NCBI GenBank assembly: GCA_017591395.1
Contig: WEDG01011571.1
Location: 1-64,000, forward strand
Reading direction: 5' to 3'
Origin: Schistocephalus solidus
Taxonomy: Eukaryota; Platyhelminthes; Cestoda; Diphyllobothriidea; Diphyllobothriidae
Length of the DNA stretch: 64,000 bases
Shown here: piece by piece, positions 49,401-55,690 of the stretch
How the letters are laid out: every line of letters starts with the position of its first letter
How positions within the stretch are numbered: the stretch's first letter is position 1
Translations under genes and position numbers: made by a program
Notes under the pieces: model-generated
Seen by the model: only the letters and a program-made list of their open reading frames with translations
What the model was told of the DNA's origin: nothing
Databases searched by the model: none

Positions 49401-50710
49401 ATCGACGTATCGCTCGGGGGCAGGCATTTAGAGCCGTGCGCAGGCAACTCTATGATTACAACATTTACGGTTGGTTGGCTTGCACTCCTTAGAAGCGTAA
49501 CCTTTTGCTGTTGTTGCTACTACCTCTGACGATGGTTTCCTGTGTGTTTGAAAGGTCCGAATGATAAAAAAATCGTTCCGGTGCTCGATCAGTCTTTACC
49601 TTTACTCAGAATGATCAGTACAAGAAACCGGCGTATCAATCATCCTCTATTTTAGCGATGGGTTCGACAATTCCGCCAGACATGGTGTTACACTTGCGTG
49701 ATACCAGAAGACGAGCGCGGCGCTACTAACATGCAAACATAGCACAGTGTTAAAAGGCGCAATAAACAACAAAGTGGAAGCTGCTGTTCAAGCTCTGATG
49801 CCGACCTTCACTTCTGGCAGTGGTAGGCGCAAGAGACCACAGAGACGGAACATCGCTGTCCATGGATGCGTAACAGTTAACGAGGTGACAACAGAAGTCT
49901 AAAAGATGCAATTTTAGACATTCATGGACGGGAAGCTCTTCAGAAAAAGTTAGTCGCGCTTACTCGCACCTCCAAACGGCGTACACAAAGTTCAAACCGT
50001 GCGCACTACTTTGGGGTTTCCCTGTCCCTCGTCCCCAAGTGCGGAAATCTCACTCACGGTTATTTTGTCGGACGATGGGTTGCTAATTGCAGATTGGGAA
50101 TCCCCACAATGAATCGACGTTTTCGATTACCCTCCTCTTGATTGCTGATTAAGTCAGTGGAACTTCAGAAGAATGAAACTGCTGTACAAGAGATCAGTTA
50201 AGACCAAATATATCATTGTCGCAGATTGCTGAATCTCGACTGAGAACTAAAAAGTGGCGTTCCAACAAAGAGAGAGAGAGAGAGCATCGATCTTTTGGTC
50301 CTGCGATGTGAAACAATTGGGCACCAGAGACTTCACTGCTAAACAGACTCAAACGTTTCGCGAGCATCTCGCTGGCAAGGGACGTAGAATGCAATTTAGT
50401 TTTGTTTTTAATCAACATACCCGTCGCCTTTCATTTCCCTCTGCTCCTTCTCTGCCGCCAAGGGCTCGTTTGAAGGATGCGACTTTTCATGGTCATCATG
50501 ACGGTTCAAATTTTTTCCAGGGATGGCCTTTCGAGCAATCGTGCTTGGCGCAGTGATGACGCCATCGGAGCTGCGGATATGGGCTCCTGGGGGACTGTCA
50601 AATTGAAGTGGATCTTCTTCCGGACTGTCGGACATTCCTACGCGATGGTGCTGGCGAAAAGAGTCCTGACCGTTGGGAGCAGTAGGATGCACTGTCGCCT
50701 CGTTCAATCT
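25424..50710 (-). CDS. TACC: TACC-family gene (transforming acidic coiled-coil protein), 8 exons found
   Basis: Exons (minus strand) are E1 50710-50421, E2 38306-37921, E3 35092-33044, E4 29874-29645, E5 27866-27662, E6 26287-26181, E7 26095-25975 and E8 25474-25424. Splice phases agree for E1-E2 (phase 2), E2-E3 (1), E4-E5 (2), E5-E6 (0), E6-E7 (2) and E7-E8 (0). E3 ends in phase 1 but E4 starts in phase 0, so a small exon or another donor is missing there. The protein has a long Ser/Thr/Pro-rich, probably disordered N-terminal part (about 900 residues) and a C-terminal coiled coil of about 200 residues ending ENRELTSICEKLIG. Such an end is a hallmark of the TACC domain. Known TACC proteins bind chTOG/XMAP215 and Aurora A and work at centrosomes, spindles and microtubule plus ends. 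Identity rests mainly on E5-E8; E1 and E2 are joined by phase and composition only. Confidence 0.82.
25975..26095 (-). CDS. TACC: TACC exon 7, coiled coil
   Basis: The exon is 121 nt, with acceptor cgacttctag and donor gtacgt. One leftover base plus 40 codons gives ALERLDAEKQTTEKEV and LDLKATSLAEQLQRV. It is a charged heptad pattern with no prolines, part of the TACC coiled coil. It enters in phase 2 from exon 6 and exits in phase 0 to exon 8. Confidence 0.87.
26181..26287 (-). CDS. TACC: TACC exon 6, coiled coil
   Basis: The exon is 107 nt, with donor gtaagt. It encodes AQEAMISMNESLRSKVLVQS and QKLEKHQKYCFEKLA, a continuous helix with Leu/Met heptads. In other TACC proteins the matching segment follows the stretch around the conserved Tyr. 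The phases agree on both sides. Confidence 0.87.
27662..27866 (-). CDS. TACC: TACC exon 5, coiled coil
   Basis: The exon is 205 nt, with acceptor cccctttccag and donor gtatta. It encodes 68 residues starting PVITSYQNTFEEAWDLKSRS and ending NIEEKRK, helical throughout. The segment ALEDSNRRFLKIQENIEEKR aligns by pattern with the conserved first part of the TACC domain (SLEKSF..LFKRFEKQKE-type). The phases agree with exons 4 and 6. Confidence 0.85.
29645..29874 (-). CDS. TACC: TACC exon 4, linker and start of coiled coil
   Basis: The exon is 230 nt, with acceptor ctcccttgtag and donor gtaagc. It starts in phase 0 with LQHRTTGVRKSVKLADTA, passes a basic, Pro-rich linker (STRPRRTQPPPDLAQ), then turns into the heptad segment EIVEKEKTQLREDIALLNAL. 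It therefore marks the entry from the disordered region into the coiled coil. The phase fits exon 5 but not exon 3. Confidence 0.78.
30780..31043 (-). repeat. Penelope-like element 3' tail, left inverted arm
   Basis: This 264-bp arm holds the last part of the GIY-YIG domain (AATKIIAHPRSRELIEA) and the non-coding tail. Its reverse complement matches 31704-31972 at high identity, including the stretch ggattggcgtcacttgtgtt. The two arms face each other around the body of the element. Confidence 0.85.
30970..31690 (-). mobile_element. Penelope-like element, RT C-terminus and GIY-YIG endonuclease, decayed
   Basis: From right to left on the minus strand come the end of the reverse transcriptase (WQLPFFDVLVRRNFNGETEA, then IYRKATNTTWFLKFHRKHPV and AHKGNCVRT), the linker (LPYLKNVSGATEHIAAGLGV, GIAHRMKTTMRNSVMKIKDR) and the GIY-YIG domain. 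The last has VVYRVRCLNCSRNHTGPTGR and ASRTREYKLAAR, then QVAAHAYEMGHELNF. The usual YxG appears as HTG and the catalytic-type EH as EY, so the nuclease is probably impaired. A stop separates parts. It sits in the TACC intron between exons 3 and 4. Confidence 0.85.
31704..31972 (+). repeat. Penelope-like element 3' tail, right inverted arm
   Basis: The plus strand carries the same GIY-YIG end and tail as the left arm, reading EFNFVATKIIAHAISKTSRE and LIEAWNSDETQSIN, then ggattggcgtcacttgtgtt. It lies upstream (5') of the minus-strand element and in opposite orientation. This arm keeps five codons that the left arm has lost, so it is not a recent copy of it. Confidence 0.85.
33044..35092 (-). 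CDS. TACC: TACC exon 3, large disordered exon
   Basis: The exon is 2,049 nt, with acceptor tttccggtctttag and likely donor gtgcgt after DKENVPPKS. It encodes 682 residues rich in Ser, Thr, Pro, Glu and Asp with no predicted fold, no membrane segment and no transposon match. Proline-directed sites (SP/TP) are frequent, as is common for mitotic kinase targets. It is by far the longest open frame in the window outside the microsatellite. The complementary plus-strand frame at 33064-33687 is its shadow. The 3' end is less sure because the phase does not match exon 4; reading through to a gtacgt donor near 32.97 kb would give phase 0 but adds intron-like residues. Confidence 0.8.
35775..35861 (+). 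repeat. tRNA-like sequence (probable SINE head)
   Basis: It has an A box-like tagctcaggtggttagagc (35784-35802) and a B box-like ggttcgaattt (35838-35848). An anticodon-like stem GGCT/AGCC surrounds a 7-nt loop, and the acceptor stem has about five of seven pairs. Mismatched stems make a working tRNA unlikely. A related sequence lies at 63.8 kb, so it is probably the head of a tRNA-derived repeat, lying in the TACC intron between exons 2 and 3. Confidence 0.6.
37921..38306 (-). CDS. TACC: TACC exon 2, candidate 5' exon with acidic end
   Basis: The exon is 386 nt, with acceptor gttttactctcatttag and donor gtaggc. The product begins IQEDNASTKSGRHSLSALFQ and includes a run of six alanines. It ends in an acidic stretch (LKDADEEEEEKE). 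It joins exon 3 in phase 1 to give EEKEA-FFSPDRG. Composition and phase support it, but I know no family motif here. It could instead belong to a separate gene. Confidence 0.65.
38795..38966 (+). repeat. 86-bp tandem duplication
   Basis: Two copies (38795-38880 and 38881-38966) differ at only a few bases (for example gcgc versus ttcgc near the start and cgtaga versus cgcaga). Each contains a small inverted pair, gccattgcctccttcg and caatggtgg. High identity points to a recent event. It lies just upstream of TACC exon 2. Confidence 0.92.
39000..40900. other. TACC intron DNA without recognised genes
   Basis: Frames at 39157-39420 (plus) and 40002-39675 (minus) are open but have no family match that I can name. 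The minus frames between 39.7 and 40.0 kb have a mixed composition that might be an old retroelement piece; I cannot support it further. Confidence 0.35.
40925..41085 (-). repeat. Short interspersed repeat, family A, copy 2
   Basis: On the minus strand the order is the same as in the copy at the left edge of the window: a segment like gccttcagtcttcttgattt, then atgctgcgcaagtcaccgtc, cctgtgccacc and a final gacggtcg. About 50 bp in the middle are lost. Confidence 0.6.
41895..42110 (+). repeat. Dispersed repeat family B, copy 2
   Basis: It matches 24925-25150, including the exact 20-mer gaatcgaaaacacatttcag at 42078-42097. Same strand, non-coding, of unknown class, within the long TACC intron 1. 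Confidence 0.65.
42115..48480. other. TACC intron 1 DNA, no gene supported
   Basis: About 6.4 kb with many short frames and no recognised family. One minus-strand frame at 46478-46260 has Cys-rich residues after a pyrimidine-rich acceptor-like tract, but an overlapping frame is equally open, so I do not call it a gene. Short CT/GA runs occur at 45.69 and 46.69 kb. Confidence 0.4.
48500..48640 (+). repeat. Short interspersed repeat, family A, copy 3 (poor match)
   Basis: It holds gagagagtgcgggagatgca, then a stretch like caccatgggttaaccgtggacgtcgtc and gacggtcaaat in the family order. The middle is changed and the match is weaker than for the other copies. Confidence 0.45.
48700..49560 (+). 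mobile_element. Penelope-like element fragment, RT C-terminus and GIY-YIG, decayed
   Basis: Across shifting plus frames it reads an RT-end segment resembling the one at 31.5 kb (SFHSNHPEAHKR, RTLPKRIQTHCSRPEEK; 48.79-48.91 kb). The GIY-YIG domain follows: IANRPKATLRNGFINQ, VVYRIPCLKCPCNYTGHTG, MAAYTYETGHLCNF, and SKTSREFIEARTSDGNAINR in the next frame. The Cys pair and the YTG version of YIG are kept, but a stop after KLAV and a frameshift near 49.33 kb break it. The tail runs to about 49.6 kb. It lies in TACC intron 1, in the opposite orientation to the gene. Confidence 0.82.
50421..50710 (-). CDS. TACC: Candidate TACC exon 1
   Basis: The open segment is 290 nt, bounded by a strong acceptor-like tcccttttag and by donor gtatgt. 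The reading frame begins RLNEATVHPTAPNG and has its only early ATG at MSDSPEEDPLQFDSPPGAH. It is hydrophilic and Pro/Ser-rich. It ends GDG in phase 2, which exactly fits exon 2, 12 kb away. A TAG directly before the exon means it could also be a first exon with translation starting at the internal Met. No gene-family match is recognised. Confidence 0.5.
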
Positions 50711-51014
50711 CTAAAAGGGACCCACAGCGTGTCATAAAAAGTATGGCCTAGTCAATGCGCGAGCCAAAACTCGGCGCCGTTTATCGAACAGAAGTTTAGC
50801 ACCGAAAAAGTGAGCACTACCTGAACATTCAAAGGGAGCAAACACCTATTCTCTCCCTGTCGCCCTTCATCGCAGTAAGTCAATCAAGGGAAAGGCAAAA
50901 TCATGAAATTTGTCACCCATGAACCGGTGCAAGTTAAGACAGAGTCAAGAATAACGGAGACTGGATCGGATGATGTAACATTGAAAAAAACGTCAATTAA
51001 CTGGCGCCTAGTAG

Positions 51015-51160
51015 AAGCGAACAGGCGCGTTCCAGGAAGCAGTTCAGAAGAAGATGCTATTGTTGGAACATTACGTCTGTGACCGCCTCCGATGAGTGGT
51101 TCGAGTGAGAATCCTAAACGTCCGTGTTCCAGCAATCGCATCTGCTTCTTAACTGGCGTT
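51015..51160. repeat. Hairpin of inverted Penelope-like tail sequences
   Basis: The left arm (about 51020-51078) read on the minus strand and the right arm (about 51124-51158) read on the plus strand carry the same tail, with tgttccarcaatmgcatctt-like and gaactgctt(c/t)ctggaac-like segments. Between them lies gagtggttcgagtgagaatc, also part of the tail seen at 57.6 kb. The two arms face outward around a short spacer. Confidence 0.65.
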
Positions 51161-52104
51161 GTTTGTGCAATTATTTTTTTGAAATCAATTATTATCAGGG
51201 CAACATGCGCGCGATAAGACATTTTACGCTCAGTACGGAAGTCAATCGATATCGAATTGAGCTGAATTCCAGCAGCTTCAGCAAAAAAAGGAGTGGTATT
51301 CGTGCCTGCAAACCTCTTAGTAGTGTGATCTGCACACAAAGATGGTCTAACCATACTTCTAATACAGATGAAGGCTAGTTAGTGGATCACGATACATTCC
51401 CTAAGGGATGCCCGGTACATGAGGTCTACATATGAATGGATACAAAATGCATACTTACATTTTGATTGAAATGCATTTTTTATAAGAAGAAGATTAACAA
51501 AAAGCTTATTTGCTGGTGTCGGTTGGGGGGAGACCCCATGTGACTGAAGTGCGTTTTGAAGTAAGGAGATACCATGCTCTAATACGGCCACACTGAAGCA
51601 ACTACTTTCAGGCACTTTAATTTAATATAAGCGTGAGCGGGTAAACATGGGTCGCATTCGGCTGTGGAAACAGCGTGCCAATTTTGCCCGAGGTACATCG
51701 ATTGTTTATTTTCGCGCATAAATGCCTCCCATACCAGGAGAAATATGCAATTCTTTTCAAGGCCAAACGCACGATAAGTTTGTAAGCACGTAAACAAGCA
51801 GCTCACATTCCAAATAGTAAGGAACTGCCGAACGTTCCTAAACATTTATTTCATTCTATGAAACTGTACATTACAGAAATTCTGCAGTTCCCATAAACCT
51901 ACTAGGGAAGCTTCTGTCAATACCCTTTAGGAGAAACAGTTGGCTCTCCAGAGGCAGTTAAAAGCGGCAAAAAATATACACTGCAATTGCGGGGGATTCC
52001 AGTCAGTAAGATCGTTACGAGTGAATCTATTTTGGGGGATAAGAAGCGGTTTGGCATTATGTTCGATGTTCCTCGGTGTCGCAAGCTCTGATTATTAACT
52101 TCAG

Positions 52105-52320
52105 GCGTTGCGGCTCCGGTTGCACCAGCCAAGTGCGAACTCTCTCGCCTCCCGTCTGCTTGTCGTGGACCTAACACCAGGTCCAGGTGGAAAAGAGTGC
52201 GGTAGATGCAGCACAAGTGTACTACTATTGTAATTTAATTCACAGACAAGTACCGTTGTAGGACCATCTTGTTGTGGGGCACACGGTGGACCTATTCGAA
52301 ACTGACGGCTGCACTCTCGA
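52105..52320 (+). repeat. Short interspersed repeat, family A, copy 4
   Basis: This is the best match to the copy at the left edge of the window. It begins ggctccggttgcaccagcc, continues with gtgcggtagatgcagcacaa, then aattcacagacaagtaccgt, and ends with a gtggac-type block. Confidence 0.65.
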
Positions 52321-53524
52321 TTAGTAAACTTATAAAAAGGATACATTTGAACACCTCAATCAGGTTCGGAGAAAGCTGTGTTCTGAAAAAAATTCCTCGG
52401 CTATAGTAAGGCCCACAAAAGAAGTAAAACATGTGAAGACAGGGATCATCCGCACATAGTCTGCAAACGCCCATGCCGAGGTAAGTTAATACCTTGTTAA
52501 GGATTGAGTTTGATACCACCAACGACGACTTTTTAGCCGCTACACAACGGTCTAATTTAAGGCTGACCACGGAATATCACAAAACACGCAAGTGGTGCGA
52601 GTTGTAGATAGAAACTATAAACAACCTTTTCTGTGGGATGTCCGATACATTTTACGCAGCGGGAGGGAAAGAAGGCTAGGGATATTTAAGGCCTCGACCG
52701 CATCTCCAATTGTTCTAGCAGTCATCGCGCCTAAGTTTACTCACCACGGTGACTGGTGTTAGCCCTGCCCTCTTTTTTCCTTCCTATATTTTTTTAAGGT
52801 AACGTCTTATATCTGATGAATTTTTTTGTAGTGAACCATGACGTTGCTGTTATGTACTAACATTCTGTACAAATGCAGACCACTGTGTCTTTCTACTCGT
52901 TATCTACGTTATGCAATGACGGGTTGTAGGTGCAGCCACGACGAAACTTCTTTGTACCAAAAACTCAGGTTGTGTAAGCCTGCTTTAAAAGTTGTAGTAA
53001 ACACGAGCGAAAGACCTAGATCCAGTTGAAACGTACCGCCGAGGTTGACCGGTATGCCCAATTGACTAGCAGATGCAGAACAGATACAATGGGAATTTCC
53101 GTTAATCAGAGACGCGTAGAGAGAGAGCATTACGAGTTATCGAAGTAGATGGCCCAACCTCTAAATGGCGACTGGTGCATAGAAATAAAAAACCTTGAGC
53201 TCAAATTACCCAGCCAAAAAGGATAGTCGAATTCTTTGCGCTAGACCAATAAGTTTGCCACGTTTCTCCATCGTCAGAGTTATGATTCTAAATCGCGAAA
53301 TTAGTTCAATGGAAACAAACATCCAGACAACCGTGACTTTTGACGATAAGATCGCAACAATTGCTGTGAATGGTAAACTGTCTCAGACCACAGAGGCACA
53401 ACCAAAATAAATTTTTAGTTTTTGGCTGTCAAACCCCTTCATGTCATTTTGCAGCACAGATTGCCTGTCACGATGCACTGTAACAGGCGTACCCTATAAT
53501 GTGCAATTTAAAGATAACCTCGTC

Positions 53525-53680
53525 AGTTCGACCGTCGTAATCCGACGATGTACACCGTATGCTATACGGAAGTGTGGTGCAGGGACGGCAACTTGCGCAT
53601 GAATTAGATTTAAGTGATATCGCACTCTCTCTTCCCCTATCCGCCTGTGCCCGGTGTCAACATATAGTCAAGACCGGAAA
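53525..53680 (-). repeat. Short interspersed repeat, family A, copy 5
   Basis: On the minus strand it has gagagagtgcgatatcactt, then gcgcaagttgccgtccctgc, accacacttccgtatagc and gacggtcgaac. Part of the middle is shorter than in the copy at 52.1 kb. It lies in the spacer between the two genes. Confidence 0.6.
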
Positions 53681-53689
53681 TAACCTAAT

Positions 53690-55400
53690 AAATTAAACAC
53701 AACCCCAATATGGAAAAAATAAAAATGGACGACCGAAAACTATCGGTAGTGCAGCAACGCAGTCGAAACTGGGACTAGGGTAACCGGTTGTTCGTTTACC
53801 GACCTCCTGTAATTCAGTGCGAAGTCGCGCGTGATCTGTTTGTTGGAAAGTACAAACTGTCTTATTGCAATCAAGTGTGACCACCAGGCACGGGAAAGAG
53901 CCCGATTTGGACGTTTTTAATCAATCCCCGGCTAAATCAAAGATGATTCCACTCACGGTGCTAGTGTTGAAAACATCCACTAGACATAGGAAACCAATCG
54001 CGGCTAAACCCTCGTAAAGTTCTACAGGAACCACACCAGCTACCGACGAGCGAGATGGTTGTTAGATCTGATGACAAAGAAGATGCAACCCGTAACTGCT
54101 AGGACATGATATACTTCGGCTTCACAGCAAACAGTTTCACCTGTTGAGGCATATACCAGTGCAAAGAAACCGCAGACGGCATTTTTTGTGTCATTTGCAC
54201 CAGATCTCGAAGACGGAGAAGAAGCGCAACTCAACAGCAATACCAATGGACAAGTCATGTATCAAAGAATTTAATAGGTGGACCCGCCTGGGCCATGAAT
54301 AACGGCTCTGTAAGAACATGCTTAATGCTACCCGGAAATCCTTCAGACGTTCCTACGCCTAAGGCGAGTTAACACATTTAACGATTAATGTGCCTCACAC
54401 TAAGTAGACACCACAGCCCTGATACGCCGTTTCGTCACCTCCCTCCATTTCAAATCTGTTCGTCAGATATTTCGTACAAACACCATGCACCAGCTTCCTG
54501 TATTTAAGAGAGATCAACCCGCGCGCCCGTCCCGATATGGCACACACGTTGCAACAGCTTTTCACCCCCAACTTAGCATCTTAATGCTCGGGGTGAGAGC
54601 GGCTAGAACGCCTCAGTCGCTGTCTTCGTTGTTACCATTTTCTTATTTGAGGGTGGAGCTGAAAATGAAGAGGCCTAGCGCAGCTTCGTTAAACACCTAG
54701 CGCTCTAAATGCACTCCGATTAGTTGACCACAAACCCAAAGTCATGAGTCAACACAGAAAACCGCGTATATCACGTCACCCCGTCCTTAGTCACTTTAAA
54801 GGGTTTTGGGGAGAGGAATATGCCATTGGCAACGAGTTATGGATGCATCTTCCACATATGAGCAGTATATACTTGGGATGCTACTGACGTCCAACCCTCG
54901 GTTACCTGCTAAGCATTACCTCTTAAAAAAGATGCTACCAGTGTACCCAGTAGCCCGCCTGGAGAACAGATGTTTAGTGAATGTTTGCTGTTCCCTACCA
55001 ATGACTAACACGAGTGTAAGCCGCGACTGGTGCAAGCCTTCCACTAATAACTGCTGCTGCATAGACAACTACGAATATTCACTTGGAGGGAAATGGACAC
55101 ACGAGGTTGAGCGACAGACAGGTGACTTTTTGCCAACAACGATGACTAAGAGATGACTTAGACTTCGTAAGATCCCATGTCAGAGGTAACATTCGAGTCA
55201 ATTTGCCCCAGCACTATCAATAGACCGAAAACGGATAACAGCATCACGATATCCAATCGTAACCTGGTGTCAGATGAGGAAAGGGGTACTATTAGGCGCA
55301 CTTGCCAACGTCAAACACAAGGCAAATGCGCCCGGCTAATCCTACTTCGGGCGGAACACAAGTATGCACAGCTGAAACACCGAAACGGAGCGAAGCAGAG
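53690..55400. other. Intergenic DNA, no gene supported
   Basis: This is the spacer between the candidate first TACC exon and the 3' end of the FF-domain gene. Frames at 54806-55156 and 55177-55437 (plus) are open but have no recognised family and no splice or start context. Confidence 0.4.
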
Positions 55401-55428
55401 CAACCAAAACGTAGGCAACGGTTTCCTT

Positions 55429-55434
55429 TTTATT
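55429..55434 (-). promoter_or_regulatory. Candidate poly(A) signal of the TCERG1-like gene
   Basis: An AATAAA hexamer on the minus strand lies 170 bp downstream of the stop codon. It is a plausible 3' UTR end but is unproven. Confidence 0.4.
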
Positions 55435-55603
55435 TAAATACATAATGTGTTTGTAAAGGTGGTGTTGGACACAATGCAGTGAGAAGACGAATGCTTTCCG
55501 TCATCCTGGGCAAAATCAACAGACAGCGTAAAATGTAGGAAATCACGTTAAAAAGAATTTAACCATCTACACTCAGAAAGGTCTCGCATGCATGGAAAAG
55601 GTC

Positions 55604-55690
55604 CTAGTCAGAAAGTCTGTCTAGATACTCTTCCAGAAGCAGAAGCCGTTGAGGATGCATCGAGTCTAGCGCAGAGTACCGTTTGTCCTC
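55604..55690 (-). CDS. TCERG1: TCERG1-like terminal coding exon
   Basis: 28 codons plus TAG follow the acceptor cacattttttag. The peptide begins EDKRYSALDSMHPQRLLLLE and ends LDRLSD. It matches the last FF domain end (NDKRYxxLDxxxxERRxLI-type) of TCERG1, but the protein stops about a dozen residues earlier than the vertebrate one, without its final Pro-rich tail. Confidence 0.85.
   Translation of the reverse strand, partial: EDKRYSALDSMHPQRLLLLEEYLDRLSD

Noticed and set aside
50884..51354. 156-residue minus-strand frame
   Set aside because: Its middle is the inverted Penelope-like tail hairpin; the frame is open by chance across a repeat.
51379..51615. Minus-strand frame with acceptor-like cttcag and donor gtaagt that might be an extra TACC 5' exon
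   Set aside because: Its phase (1) does not fit the 50710 exon, whose alternative frame has a stop; the acceptor is also weak.
54806..55156. 116-residue plus-strand frame near the end of the TCERG1-like gene
   Set aside because: No family resemblance, no splice or promoter context, and composition like random frames here.
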